From Clostridioides difficile_D (GTDB lineage: Bacteria > Bacillota > Clostridia > Peptostreptococcales > Peptostreptococcaceae): a stretch of DNA of 64,000 nt. The stretch covers positions 3,286,001 to 3,350,000 of the forward strand of contig OX244046.1 in assembly GCA_945861085.1 (NCBI GenBank). The letters are read 5' to 3'. Within the stretch, counting starts at the first letter, position 1, and each line of letters starts with the position of its first letter. A program made the translations under genes and the position numbers. Of this stretch, positions 17,964 through 27,574 are shown in pieces. Under the pieces are notes generated by a model. It was not told where the DNA came from, made no database searches, and saw only the letters and a program-made list of their open reading frames with translations.

Positions 17964-19301
17964 TTACTTATTAGAAATTGTATCTACTTCATATATATAT
18001 CTGTTAAGTATAGCTTCTAGCATTTCTTGTCTTCCAGACTTATTCTTTATAACTGGCATTTGCAGTGCATAAGTTTCTAACTCTTTAAATCCAACCTTAC
18101 CATCTACTATATCTTTACCTATACCTTCACTAAAGCTTGCATATCTTTCTTTAGTAAAGTTTTCAAATACTTTATCTTCTAATAATTTATGAGCTATTAA
18201 TAATCCCTTTGCAAATGTATCCATCCCTGCAATATAAGCTAGGAATAAGTCTTCTACCTCAAAAGATGCTCTTCTTACTTTAGAGTCAAAATTAAATCCT
18301 CCTGGTGCTATTCCACCTTGCTTTAATACTTCATACATAGCAAGTGTTGCATCATATATATTTGTTGGGAATTGGTCTGTATCCCATCCTAATAATAGGT
18401 CTCCTTGATTTGCATCTATACTTCCTAAAACATTGTTTATTCTTGCTATATTTAATTCATGTTGGAAAGTATGACCTGCAAGTGTTGCATGGTTTGCTTC
18501 TATATTCATTTTAAAGTATTTATCTAGACTATACTTTCTTAAGAATCCTAAAACAGTAGCAGTATCAAAATCATATTGATGTTTAGTAGGCTCTTTTGGC
18601 TTAGGCTCTATTAGGAATTGTCCAGTAAACCCTATTTCCTTAGCATAATCTACAGCCATTTGTAAGAATCTCGCAAAGTTATCCATTTCAAGTTCTGTAT
18701 TAGTGTTAAGTAAAGTTTCATAACCTTCTCTTCCACCCCAAAATACAAAGTTTTCTCCTCCTAAATACTTAGTTACTTCCATAGCTTTCTTAACTTGAGC
18801 TGCTGCATAGGCATAAACATTAGCATTACATGTTGTAGATGCACCATGTACAAATCTCGGATTCCCAAACATATTAGCAGTTCCCCATAATAACTTTATA
18901 CCTGTTTCTTCCATTTTAACTTTTATATACTCAACTATTTCATCTAATATCTTATTTGTTTCTTCTAAATCTCTTCCTTCTGGAGCTATATCTCTATCGT
19001 GAAAACAGAAATACTCAATTCCCATCTTAGACATAAATTCAAATCCTGCATCAACTTTAATCTTAGCTATCTCAATTGGGTCTGTCATATTATTCCAAGG
19101 TCTCTCTACTGTACCTACTCCAAATGGGTCATTACCTTCTCCACATAAAGTATGCCAGTAACTCATTGCAAATCTTAAATGCTCTTTCATAGTCTTATTG
19201 CCTACTACTTGTTCAGGATTGTAGTATCTAAATGCTAACTCATTATTAGATTTTGGTCCTTCAAATTTTATCTGTCCTATTCCTTTAAATATCTCACTCA
19301 T
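17964..19301 (-). CDS. xylA: Xylose isomerase
   Basis: 445 residues from the ATG at 19301 with GGGAGG upstream; a TTG 15 bp earlier lies within the ribosome site. It contains the family segments FCFHDRDIAPEG (active-site His), ENFVFWGGREGYETLLNT, FLIEPKPKEPTKHQYD (metal-binding Glu), IEANHATLAGHTFQHEL and GSIDANQGDLLLGWDTDQFP (metal-binding Asp residues). It converts D-xylose to D-xylulose in the cytosol. It follows xylB by about 100 bp on the same strand, giving xylBA order. The hairpin at 17812-17850 may end the transcript. Confidence 0.95.
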   Translation of the reverse strand: MSEIFKGIGQIKFEGPKSNNELAFRYYNPEQVVGNKTMKEHLRFAMSYWHTLCGEGNDPFGVGTVERPWNNMTDPIEIAKIKVDAGFEFMSKMGIEYFCFHDRDIAPEGRDLEETNKILDEIVEYIKVKMEETGIKLLWGTANMFGNPRFVHGASTTCNANVYAYAAAQVKKAMEVTKYLGGENFVFWGGREGYETLLNTNTELEMDNFARFLQMAVDYAKEIGFTGQFLIEPKPKEPTKHQYDFDTATVLGFLRKYSLDKYFKMNIEANHATLAGHTFQHELNIARINNVLGSIDANQGDLLLGWDTDQFPTNIYDATLAMYEVLKQGGIAPGGFNFDSKVRRASFEVEDLFLAYIAGMDTFAKGLLIAHKLLEDKVFENFTKERYASFSEGIGKDIVDGKVGFKELETYALQMPVIKNKSGRQEMLEAILNRYIYEVDTISNK

Positions 19302-19405
19302 TTTATATCCTCCCAATGTTTTACATATATGATGTATGTAATATTTTTTCTTAATTAAAAATTATTTTTATTTTTATCTTTCTCTTTATTTTTAAGCTAT
19401 TTTAA

Positions 19406-20947
19406 CTATTTATCTTTAAAATTAACTGCTTCATCCAATAACTTAAAATCTTCTTTCAAAGATTTGTATATTTTTTTATACAATCTGTGATATCTCTTAT
19501 ATATATCTACATTTTCACTTATTGGCTCTAATTTAGTTGAAGTTTTTATTATAATATCACAAGCTTTTTGTACATTTTCGTATATTCCAGCTCCTACTAA
19601 TGCAAGAATTGCCACCCCAAGTGCTGGTCCTTCACTTGAATTTATAGTATACACATCTTCATTAAACATATCTGCTTGCATCTGTCTCCATACTTTACTT
19701 TTACCACCCCCACCTGAGGCTCTTACTTCATTAACTTCTATATTAAGGTTTTCTATTATCTCCATACAATCTTTAAGACTATATGAAACACCTTCCATTA
19801 TTGACCTTGCCATTTCTTTTTTAGAATGGATTGGAGATAGTCCAAAGAATACACCTCTTGCATAAGGGTCAAGATGAGGAGTTCTTTCTCCCATCATATA
19901 TGGTAAGTAAAGTAGTCCATTACATCCTGTTGGCACTTGACTTACTTGACTATTTATAATCTCATATACATCTTCACCTAAAGAATTTGAAACTTCCACT
20001 TCACTTTGGCAGAAATTATCTTTGAACCATTTTAATGATAGTCCAGCTCCTTGAGTAACCCCCATAACATGCCATGTATTTGGTATTGCATGACAAAAAG
20101 TATGAACTCTACCTTCTTTATCAATTTTTGGTTCTTTTGTATATGCAAATACTACGCCTGATGTACCAATAGTAGATGAAACTACTCCATCCTTAACTAT
20201 TCCATTTCCTATAGCTCCTGCTGCTTGGTCTCCAGCTCCACCTACCACTATTGTTCCTTCTTTAAGCCCTGTCAAGTTTGCTACTTCTCTAGTTACATAT
20301 CCTGTAACCTCTTGAGATTCATAAACTTTACCTAAAAGATTTTTATCTATGTTTAACTTTTCTAGTACTTCATCACTCCAATCTCTTTTTCTTATATCGA
20401 GTAACTGCATACCACTTGCATCTGACACTTCTGTAGCATATTTACCTGTCAATTTGTATCTTATATAATCTTTTGGAAGAAGTATTTTATTAGTATTTTT
20501 ATAAATATCAGGTTCATTATTTCTAACCCATAATATCTTTGATGCTGTAAATCCTGTAAGCGCTGGATTGGCAGTTATTTCAATCAGTCTTTCTTTACCT
20601 ACTAAATTAGTTATTTCTTCACACTCTTTTACTGTTCGTTGGTCACACCATATTATAGAGTTTCTCAATGTGCTCCCTTCTTTATCTAGCATAACTAGAC
20701 CATGCATCTGCCCTGACAACCCAATTCCTTTTATAAATTCACTATTTATATTTGAACTTTGAATTACACGTCTTATAGATTCGACTACAGCTTCCCACCA
20801 ATCATTTGCATCCTGTTCTGCCCAGCCTGTTTTCTCCTGTATAATAGGATATTCATATGTACAACTTTTTATAGTATTTCCTAATTTATCAAATAAGACT
20901 GTTTTAGTACCTGATGTACCAATATCCACACCTAATACATACTCCAA
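19406..20947 (-). CDS. xylB: Xylulokinase
   Basis: 513 residues. AGGAGG lies one base from an ATG at 20953 but seven bases from the TTG at 20947, so the TTG start is preferred; it gives a protein starting EYVLGVDIGTSGTKTVLFD after Met, as usual in FGGY kinases. Other signatures are GLSGQMHGLV, GGAGDQAAGAIGNG, STIGTSGVV, a late LPYMMGERTPHLDP and the FGGY-type ASGGGGKSKVWRQMQADM. It phosphorylates D-xylulose to xylulose-5-phosphate for the pentose phosphate pathway. Divergent from xylR across an operator-like palindrome. Confidence 0.93.
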   Translation of the reverse strand: MEYVLGVDIGTSGTKTVLFDKLGNTIKSCTYEYPIIQEKTGWAEQDANDWWEAVVESIRRVIQSSNINSEFIKGIGLSGQMHGLVMLDKEGSTLRNSIIWCDQRTVKECEEITNLVGKERLIEITANPALTGFTASKILWVRNNEPDIYKNTNKILLPKDYIRYKLTGKYATEVSDASGMQLLDIRKRDWSDEVLEKLNIDKNLLGKVYESQEVTGYVTREVANLTGLKEGTIVVGGAGDQAAGAIGNGIVKDGVVSSTIGTSGVVFAYTKEPKIDKEGRVHTFCHAIPNTWHVMGVTQGAGLSLKWFKDNFCQSEVEVSNSLGEDVYEIINSQVSQVPTGCNGLLYLPYMMGERTPHLDPYARGVFFGLSPIHSKKEMARSIMEGVSYSLKDCMEIIENLNIEVNEVRASGGGGKSKVWRQMQADMFNEDVYTINSSEGPALGVAILALVGAGIYENVQKACDIIIKTSTKLEPISENVDIYKRYHRLYKKIYKSLKEDFKLLDEAVNFKDK

Positions 20948-20973
20948 CTTCATCCCTCCTTGAAACACCACTT

Positions 20974-20990
20974 CATAATTATCGTTTTCC
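20974..20990 (-). promoter_or_regulatory. Candidate catabolite-control (cre-like) site near xylB
   Basis: GGAAAACGATAATTATG on the minus strand between the xylB start and the XylR operator. The same GAAAACGAT core occurs in the leader of the trehalose-type PTS operon. It resembles CcpA sites of low-GC Firmicutes. Confidence 0.35.
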
Positions 20991-21037
20991 TACCTTATTT
21001 TTTTATATTTTAGGTATATTTTACTTGCTTTATTTTT

Positions 21038-21056
21038 GTTAGTATATTAAACTAAC
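21038..21056. promoter_or_regulatory. Putative XylR operator between xylB and xylR
   Basis: GTTAGTATATTAAACTAAC has perfect 6-bp arms (GTTAGT/ACTAAC) around seven bases and is followed by TTATGAACTAATA. Bacterial xyl operators have TTAGTTT-type arms. The right half, ATTAAACTAACTTA, is repeated exactly in front of the GH31 gene. Confidence 0.65.
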
Positions 21057-21160
21057 TTATGAACTAATAATAAAATATTTAATTATCTTTGTCAATGCAA
21101 AATAACCTTTTATTTTTGTCTAAAAAGTATTACAATATTATTTTAAGGAGGAATATCAAA

Positions 21161-22342
21161 TTGGTTACTGATAAATACACGATTCGAGAAATGAATGAAA
21201 GATTGGTACTTGAACAAATTATAAAAAATGGTCCTATTTCTAGGGCAAGTATAGCCTCTACTATAGGATTAAATAAAGCAACTATATCTGCTATTACAAA
21301 AAAACTTATTGATGAATCTCTGGTTCATGAAATAGGAATTGGAAGTAGTACTCATAGTGGCGGAAGAAAACCCATATTATTAGTATTTAATAAATGTGCA
21401 GGGATTTCTTTAAGTATGGATATTGGATATGACTATATATTCTCTTCTCTATCTTACTTAGATGGAACCATTATAAATTCTAAGAAGTTAACAGATATAC
21501 AAGTAAATAAAGATAATATTATACAATTAATAGATGAAATTATAGATAGTTATAACATATCTAAAATAGACACTCCTTATAAGGTAATAGGTCTTACTTT
21601 GGCTATACATGGGATTACTTGTGAAAATAAAGTATTGTTTACTCCATATTACAATATTAATGAGATTGACTTATATGGTATCCTTAGTAAAAAATATGAC
21701 TTTCCTATCCATATAGAAAACGAAGCAAACTTGACAGCTTTAGCTGAGAGTACTTTCTCAACTGTACATAATTCACTACTTAGTCTTAGTATTCACAGTG
21801 GATTTGGTTCAGGCATCATAATAAATAATAAATTATATAGTGGTAGAAATGGTATGAGTGGCGAAATCGGTCACACTATCATCATGCCTAATGGTAAACT
21901 ATGTCCTTGTGGAAATCGTGGCTGTTTAGAACAGTATTGTTCAGAGAAAAAAGTGTTTGAACAGCTTTCTTCTTTAGAAAATATTCCTAAAATAGATTCT
22001 AATATGTTAAAGCAATTATACTATGAAAATAATCAAAATACTAAAAAAGTTATCCATGAGTTTTGTAGTTACTTATCAATAGCTATAAATAACGCTATTG
22101 CAACATATGCTCCTGAGATAATATATTTAAATAGCCAAATAATCAGAGATATCCCTGAAATATTACAAATTACAAAAGACATGTTAGTTAGCTCTTTTAA
22201 CAAGGGGATAAATATAGAAATTTCATCATTAGGGTCTGAGGCATCTCTCTATGGTGGCTCTGCTGTAAATATTAAGAGCTTTTTGAATATACAAAATTTA
22301 ACCTTGATGAATGAAATAAATGAGAAGATAGCTGTACTATAA
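21161..22342 (+). CDS. xylR: ROK-family xylose repressor
   Basis: 393 residues from the TTG at 21161, with AGGAGG at 21146-21151 and a nine-base spacer; frames starting at 21089 have no ribosome site. The N-terminal MarR-like HTH reads GPISRASIASTIGLNKATISAITKKL. The ROK domain has LSMDIGYD, GEIGHTIIMPNGKLCPCGNRGCLEQYCS with the zinc-binding CxCGxxGC motif, and the C-terminal SLGSEASLYGGSAV. ROK repressors of this type bind xylose and leave the operator. Divergent from xylBA; its own transcript ends at the hairpin at 22359. Confidence 0.9.
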   Translation: MVTDKYTIREMNERLVLEQIIKNGPISRASIASTIGLNKATISAITKKLIDESLVHEIGIGSSTHSGGRKPILLVFNKCAGISLSMDIGYDYIFSSLSYLDGTIINSKKLTDIQVNKDNIIQLIDEIIDSYNISKIDTPYKVIGLTLAIHGITCENKVLFTPYYNINEIDLYGILSKKYDFPIHIENEANLTALAESTFSTVHNSLLSLSIHSGFGSGIIINNKLYSGRNGMSGEIGHTIIMPNGKLCPCGNRGCLEQYCSEKKVFEQLSSLENIPKIDSNMLKQLYYENNQNTKKVIHEFCSYLSIAINNAIATYAPEIIYLNSQIIRDIPEILQITKDMLVSSFNKGINIEISSLGSEASLYGGSAVNIKSFLNIQNLTLMNEINEKIAVL

Positions 22343-22358
22343 TATCAAGTAATCTGAT

Positions 22359-22396
22359 AACTAGCTTAAACAAGCTAGTTACATTTTTAATTTTTA
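22359..22396 (+). terminator. xylR terminator
   Basis: AACTAGCTT and AAGCTAGTT form the stem with a four-base loop, followed by ACATTTTTAATTTTT. Confidence 0.8.
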
Positions 22397-22845
22397 AACG
22401 AACTAATGCTATCATCTATATTAAAAGGTAATAGAATAATAAAAAAATATAACTACATCTAAATCAACATTTACAACAGATGAATCACTTCTTAAATCAC
22501 TTTATTTAATAGATTAATGATTATTATATAAGTGAATTCAAAGTTTTAGAACCTGACCTAAAATATTAAATCAATTAAATATTCATCTTAATTAAATACT
22601 AGTTTCAGTCATTATGAAAGTTAGAAAAATGAAAACATCTTTAAATAAATGCTATTTTTACAAGAATATGCATAATCTTAAGTAAGGGTTATGACTATAT
22701 ATAGCCATAACCCTTTAAATCATATATTCTAAAATTAAATTTATTATGGAGTTTACGCAAGATTGATTAAATTCTTTTTCTAAGAAGTTATATATTAATT
22801 AAATGTTAATATAAGGCTTTTATTTTAAATATTAATATAACCTTG
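22397..22845. other. Intergenic region with a 32-bp near-perfect palindrome
   Basis: At 22684-22715 AAGGGTTATG and CATAACCCTT enclose ACTATATATAGC, itself self-complementary, so the whole forms one long hairpin about 130 bp after the EIIA stop. It could end the PTS transcript, although a T-run is lacking on the minus strand. The rest is AT-rich with no ORF. Confidence 0.5.
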
Positions 22846-23250
22846 CTATTCATCATCAGATAATAAACTTGCTGTTGTTTCAACTATGGAAATATTATCT
22901 TTACCTATTTTCTCTAATTTTACTGCCAGTTCTTTTGTATCTGAAAAGGCTGATTCAATAACCATACCTAAATTTAGTCCTGAAATAACTTTAATTCTAC
23001 CATCAATATTAGCCTCTAATAAAGCAGCATTACATGGAGTTCCACCTAGTAAATCCACCATTATAATTATTTCTGAACTGTCTTTATATACTTCCAAAGC
23101 TTTTTTTAATTTTTCTATTGTTCCTTCAATTCCATCATCTTGCTTCATATTTACAGTAGGATAATCTATAGAATCCCCTATTATCATTTTAGCAGAATTT
23201 AAGACTTCTTCAGCCATATTGCCATGACTCATCAAAATAATACTATTCAC
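22846..23250 (-). CDS. PTS mannose-family EIIA
   Basis: 134 residues with a GTG start at 23250 behind GAGAGGTG. The N-terminal SIILMSHGNMAEEVLNSA places the phospho-accepting His at residue 9, and IIIMVDLLGGTPCNAALLE is the conserved second segment of the mannose-class EIIA fold. It passes phosphate from HPr to EIIB. Last gene of a five-gene operon: GH31 glycosidase, EIIC, EIID, EIIB, EIIA. Confidence 0.9.
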   Translation of the reverse strand: MNSIILMSHGNMAEEVLNSAKMIIGDSIDYPTVNMKQDDGIEGTIEKLKKALEVYKDSSEIIIMVDLLGGTPCNAALLEANIDGRIKVISGLNLGMVIESAFSDTKELAVKLEKIGKDNISIVETTASLLSDDE

Positions 23251-23270
23251 TTTAATACACCTCTCTAAAT

Positions 23271-23753
23271 CTATAAAATGTCTACAAGATAAGTTTTCTT
23301 ATCATCAGGTGTCATTATAGTTGTAATTTCAATTCCTTCATCTAAAAGTCTTTTAAATGCTTCTTTCTCTTCTTCAGTAACACTGATATTAGGTTTTAGT
23401 ACTGTTGTGTCTTTTCTACTTGACATGTTTCCTACATTTATATTGTGTATTTTAAGTCCCGCCTCTACAAATGGAATAAGGTCGACAGGAGATTTAACAA
23501 TTAATAATACATTTTGTCCTTCATACTTCCCAGCAGTAATATTTTTTATAGCAGTCTCTTCTGTAATTATAGATGATGCTATTCCTGCAGGTGTCGCCAT
23601 TCTTAGAACTTGTTTTTGAACAGAATTGTTAGCTATTGCATCATTTACTACCATCAATCTTGTAACACCTAATTTATTACTCCACATAGTTGCAACTTGA
23701 CCATGAATTAAACGGTCATCTATACGAATATTTTTAATACCTTTCATTTCCAT
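23271..23753 (-). CDS. PTS mannose-family EIIB
   Basis: About 160 residues. The conserved IRIDDRLIHGQVATMW carries the phosphorylated His, followed by VVNDAIANN and KSPVDLIPFVEAGLKIHNINVGNMS, all typical of the EIIB-Man/Sor class. Three close in-frame ATGs (23765, 23753, 23747) make the start uncertain; 23753 has the best spacing from AAAGGA. It sits between EIID and EIIA and transfers phosphate to the sugar taken up through EIIC/EIID. Confidence 0.88.
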   Translation of the reverse strand: MEMKGIKNIRIDDRLIHGQVATMWSNKLGVTRLMVVNDAIANNSVQKQVLRMATPAGIASSIITEETAIKNITAGKYEGQNVLLIVKSPVDLIPFVEAGLKIHNINVGNMSSRKDTTVLKPNISVTEEEKEAFKRLLDEGIEITTIMTPDDKKTYLVDIL

Positions 23754-23787
23754 ACCTAATACCATCCTTTCTTTATTTTAACTTTCC

Positions 23788-24597
23788 TTATTTTAAAATA
23801 CCTAATGCATATAAAATTATTGAAACAACCATTACGCCTAAAATTAAGTATATAGGTTTTACGTTCTTTTTAAGAGCCCAATAAACAATCACAACTAAAA
23901 TTGCAGGAACTAGCCCAGGCATAATTTGGTCTAATATTTCTTGACCTTTCATTGTAAAATCACCTTGCTGAAAGTTAAGAGCAACATTAGCTTTTACTAC
24001 TGAAGGTATTAATGCACCTACAACCATTAATCCTAAAATAGATGTACTCTCAGTTAAAATCTTCAAACTTTTTTCAATTGAAGATATTAGCTTAGTACCT
24101 GATGTATAACCAGCATTAAATAATGGTATACTTAATAATTTCAATGCTACACTCACCACAATCCACAGTAAGATTCCAAACGGACTTCCATCTATTGCCA
24201 TATTAGCTGCTATAGCTCCAAAAATTGTCCATGGAATAACAACAAACAAACTATCTCCTAAACCTGCTACTGGTCCCATCAAGCCTGTTTTAATTGAGGC
24301 AACAGCCTCTTCAGTTTCTTCACTTGATAATTCCTCCATTGCTACATTAATACCCAAAATATAAGGTGCAACCCATGGATTAGTATTAAAAAATTGTAAA
24401 TGATTTAATACAGCACTTTGCAACTTTTCTGGATTATCCTTGTATACTACTTTTAAAAAAGGTAGTACTGCATAACAGTATGCCAAAGCCTGCATCTTCT
24501 CATAGTTTGAAGAAACAGAACTAGTAAAAAACCAACGCCATAAGACACTTTTTTTGACCTTTTCATTTGATTTATTTAATGATACCTTATCACTCAT
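23788..24597 (-). CDS. PTS mannose-family EIID
   Basis: 269 residues. The RWFFTSSVSSNYEKMQALAY start, the FFNTNPWVAPYILGINVAMEE segment and the GLMGPVAGLGDSLFVVIPWTIFGAI glycine-rich loop are EIID-Man signatures. C-terminal membrane helices follow. It overlaps EIIC by 8 bp, as expected for a tightly coupled EIIC-EIID membrane complex. Confidence 0.92.
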   Translation of the reverse strand: MSDKVSLNKSNEKVKKSVLWRWFFTSSVSSNYEKMQALAYCYAVLPFLKVVYKDNPEKLQSAVLNHLQFFNTNPWVAPYILGINVAMEELSSEETEEAVASIKTGLMGPVAGLGDSLFVVIPWTIFGAIAANMAIDGSPFGILLWIVVSVALKLLSIPLFNAGYTSGTKLISSIEKSLKILTESTSILGLMVVGALIPSVVKANVALNFQQGDFTMKGQEILDQIMPGLVPAILVVIVYWALKKNVKPIYLILGVMVVSIILYALGILK

Positions 24598-25369
24598 CTT
24601 CGTCCATACCTCCTACTACAGTATATTGTTGTGCTTGATTTTCCAAATTCTTTTTGTAAATTATAAGTGCAATTGCTCCACCAATTAAAGCTACACCTAA
24701 TAATGGTACTTTCATATATACTGCTAAAACAAAACCAATTACTAAGTAACTAAAATACTCCTTAGCAGGAAGGTATCTAAGTAATAATCCTATTCCTACT
24801 GCTGGAAGTAATCCTCCAGCTACTGTTAGACCACCTGTTAACCATTCAGGTGTATATTTTAAAATTGTATTAATTAAAGAAGGTCCAAATATTACAGATA
24901 GAGCAACTGGAATACCTGTTGTAGCTGCTGTTAATAATACTCCTAACATTTGCATATAGGTTATATTTTTATAATTTCCTTTTTTAGCTCCATCTTCTGC
25001 TTTATGAACTAGCCATATACCAATAGTATTTCTAAGAACATCCAATTGTACCATCAATAAAGCAACTGGAATACCTATAGAGATTCCTACAGATGCTTCT
25101 TGCTTAGTAGTAATAGTTATAAATGTGGCTACTATACTGGCTGTTTGATAATCAGGTATTGATGCTCCACCAAAGTTACTAATACCTAATGATAATAGTT
25201 GTAATGTACCTCCAATATATAACCCTGTATTTATATCTCCTAAGATAAGACCAGTAATAAAACCTGCTGTTACTGGTTGATATGTTCCAAACATTGTTGA
25301 ATTTTTTTCATAGTTTATAAAAAATCCATATAGTACGATTAATAATAATTGCCATAATTGTGGCTCCAT
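24590..25369 (-). CDS. PTS mannose-family EIIC
   Basis: 259 residues with about seven or eight membrane helices. TGLILGDINTGLYIGGTLQLLSLGISNFGGASIPDY is the conserved EIIC-Man/Sor segment. The ATG overlaps the stop codon of the GH31 gene (TAATG), so translation is coupled. With EIID it forms the sugar channel; the partner GH31 gene suggests an alpha-linked glycoside, probably with xylose, as substrate. Confidence 0.92.
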   Translation of the reverse strand: MEPQLWQLLLIVLYGFFINYEKNSTMFGTYQPVTAGFITGLILGDINTGLYIGGTLQLLSLGISNFGGASIPDYQTASIVATFITITTKQEASVGISIGIPVALLMVQLDVLRNTIGIWLVHKAEDGAKKGNYKNITYMQMLGVLLTAATTGIPVALSVIFGPSLINTILKYTPEWLTGGLTVAGGLLPAVGIGLLLRYLPAKEYFSYLVIGFVLAVYMKVPLLGVALIGGAIALIIYKKNLENQAQQYTVVGGMDEDE

Positions 25370-27447
25370 TATGATTTCACCTCTCTTAAAATATTTTTTA
25401 GTTCTTTAAAGTTATATTTAGAATTTTGCTTTAAGAAAATAGGAATTTCTTCAAGTGGGCATTCAATTTCATAAGTTTCCCCACCTTTATAACTAACCCC
25501 ATTAAATATATTTTCCCATGTATGACCTTTTGGTAAATATACTTTTCTGCTTCTATCTTTATAATTCATTATTGGAGCAACCAAAATTTCATCTCCAAGC
25601 ATATATGTATTATCAACCTCCCAAGTTTTATCATCTTCAGGAAATTCATAAAATAGAGTTCTCATAATTGGCGTTCCATCTTCATGCGCTTCTTTCATCA
25701 ATTTTTTTAAATAAGTTTTTAAACTTTCTCTAATTTTTACGAACTTTGTAAGAATTACTTCTACTTCTTCACCATAAGACCATATCTCATTAGGGGCTCC
25801 AGTTACCATTGAACCTCCACCTTTATTTGATAATGGTTTACTATGAGGCAATCTATCTCCATGCATTCTCAAAATTGGTGAAAAAGTGGCATATTGGAAC
25901 CATCTTACCATAAGTTCTCTAAATTCTGGGTCTTTAGGATTTCCTCCATGAAAACCTCCAATATCAGTAGTCCACCATGGTATACCTGCCAGTCCCATAT
26001 TTAACCCTGTGTTTACTTGATTATTAAAAGCCTCAAAACTAGAATCAATGTCACCAGACCATACTAAAGCTCCATACTTTTGAGCACCTGCCCAAGCTCC
26101 TCTTACAAGAGTTACAACAGACTCTGTATCCTCATGCAAACCGTCGTAAATCATTTTTAAATAATCAATAGGATAAATATTACCACAACTTAAAACATTG
26201 CCCTTTTTATATCTATAGTTATCAAAATCATAAACAGAATAGCCAGGTTCAGCTACATCTAACCAATAGTAATCAATTCCAAGTTGTTTATAATTTTTAT
26301 CTATTCTATCCCAAACATATTCTCTTGCATTTTCATTTGTCATATCTACAAAAACTGTATTTCCTTGAATTTGCATTGTCATTCTAACACCACGGTTAAC
26401 ATTAACCAAATAACCATTCTCTAAATAATCATTATAATTTTCTGCATCACTTTGAACCGTAGGCCACACAGACACTATTGGCTCTACTGAATACTCTTCT
26501 TTCAGTTTTTTGACTAATTCTTTAGGATTTTTCCAATAATCTAGGTCAAATTTATATTCACCTTGCTTAGGCCAATGAAAATAGTCAATTGCAATTGATG
26601 AAAGCTTAATTCCTCTTTTAGAATATTCCTTCACAATATCTAAAACTTCTTCTGAAGTTCTATATCTTAATTTACTTTGCCATAGACCTAAAAGGTTTTC
26701 AGGCATCATAGGAACAGTTCCTGTAACTTGAGAATAATTTTTATTTAATTCTTTTGGACTTTCTCCACAAGTAATCCAATAATCTATAAATTTTGTAGAA
26801 AACATCTTCCATTCTGTCATATTTTTGGCAAAAGATACTCTTCCAATTCCTGGATTATTCCATAAAAGTCCATAACCTAAACTAGAAATATAAAAAGGAA
26901 CTGATATTTGAGAATTTCTTTGGGCTAATTCCAGCACAGTATTCTTTAAATCTAAAAATTTATGTTGATATTGTCCCATTCCAAAAATCTTTTCAGAGGG
27001 CTCAGACTCAAATCTAGTAGTTACTTCAAATTCTCCACTATGGCTTGGTCGATATTCTCTTGATTTTAATTTTAGAGTAGAGTTAAAGTCTTTGGTAATT
27101 TCAATTGTCCCTACATCTTCTCCACCATCATCATGTTTTACAGCTCTTAATCGAATATATTCTTTCAATAATATTTCATTTTTATCATTGTAAAAAGTAA
27201 TTCTATCTCTATGGTCTAAGATAGCTTTTATCTTTCCATTTTTAATGATTGCACTTCCATCTTCATTTTTATCAATCGTAATATCATCTTTATTTAACTT
27301 AGGTTTTTCGTTAAGAGCATAGTTTTCATCAACAAAATTTTGGTCTACAAACGACCTGATACGTAAAGAGTTTTTTCCCCATGCTTCTATTCGCAATAGT
27401 TCATTGTCAAATCTTTTTTCAATATAGTCTTCAGATATTTTTATCAC
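25369..27447 (-). CDS. GH31 glycosidase, probable alpha-xylosidase
   Basis: 692 residues, GTG start at 27447 behind AGGAGG. GH31 motifs: IDYFHWPKQGEYKFD, the nucleophile region YYWLDVAEPGYSV, VWSGDIDSSF with the likely acid/base Asp, GIPWWTTDIGGFHGG and FSPILRMHG. The WLDxxEP form occurs in alpha-xylosidases, while many alpha-glucosidases have WNDMNEP. No signal peptide, so it acts in the cytosol on an imported sugar. First gene of the mannose-family PTS operon and preceded by a XylR-like operator, which supports an alpha-xyloside such as isoprimeverose. How it handles a PTS-phosphorylated substrate is unclear; alpha-glucosidase remains possible. Confidence 0.8.
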   Translation of the reverse strand: MIKISEDYIEKRFDNELLRIEAWGKNSLRIRSFVDQNFVDENYALNEKPKLNKDDITIDKNEDGSAIIKNGKIKAILDHRDRITFYNDKNEILLKEYIRLRAVKHDDGGEDVGTIEITKDFNSTLKLKSREYRPSHSGEFEVTTRFESEPSEKIFGMGQYQHKFLDLKNTVLELAQRNSQISVPFYISSLGYGLLWNNPGIGRVSFAKNMTEWKMFSTKFIDYWITCGESPKELNKNYSQVTGTVPMMPENLLGLWQSKLRYRTSEEVLDIVKEYSKRGIKLSSIAIDYFHWPKQGEYKFDLDYWKNPKELVKKLKEEYSVEPIVSVWPTVQSDAENYNDYLENGYLVNVNRGVRMTMQIQGNTVFVDMTNENAREYVWDRIDKNYKQLGIDYYWLDVAEPGYSVYDFDNYRYKKGNVLSCGNIYPIDYLKMIYDGLHEDTESVVTLVRGAWAGAQKYGALVWSGDIDSSFEAFNNQVNTGLNMGLAGIPWWTTDIGGFHGGNPKDPEFRELMVRWFQYATFSPILRMHGDRLPHSKPLSNKGGGSMVTGAPNEIWSYGEEVEVILTKFVKIRESLKTYLKKLMKEAHEDGTPIMRTLFYEFPEDDKTWEVDNTYMLGDEILVAPIMNYKDRSRKVYLPKGHTWENIFNGVSYKGGETYEIECPLEEIPIFLKQNSKYNFKELKNILREVKS

Positions 27448-27552
27448 GGCTACCTCCTAAATCAATGGTATAATATTCTATTTTTATGTATCTTAAGTTA
27501 AATAATGTCGTTTAATATCGTTATTTTATAAATTAGATTTTATATATAATTC

Positions 27553-27574
27553 ATTTGTACATTAAACTAACTTA
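27553..27574. promoter_or_regulatory. XylR-like operator in front of the GH31-PTS operon
   Basis: ATTTGTACATTAAACTAACTTA. ATTAAACTAACTTA is identical to the right part of the xylB-xylR operator (21047-21060); the left arm is degenerate. Located about 110 bp upstream of the GTG start, among AT-rich promoter-like sequence. Confidence 0.6.
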
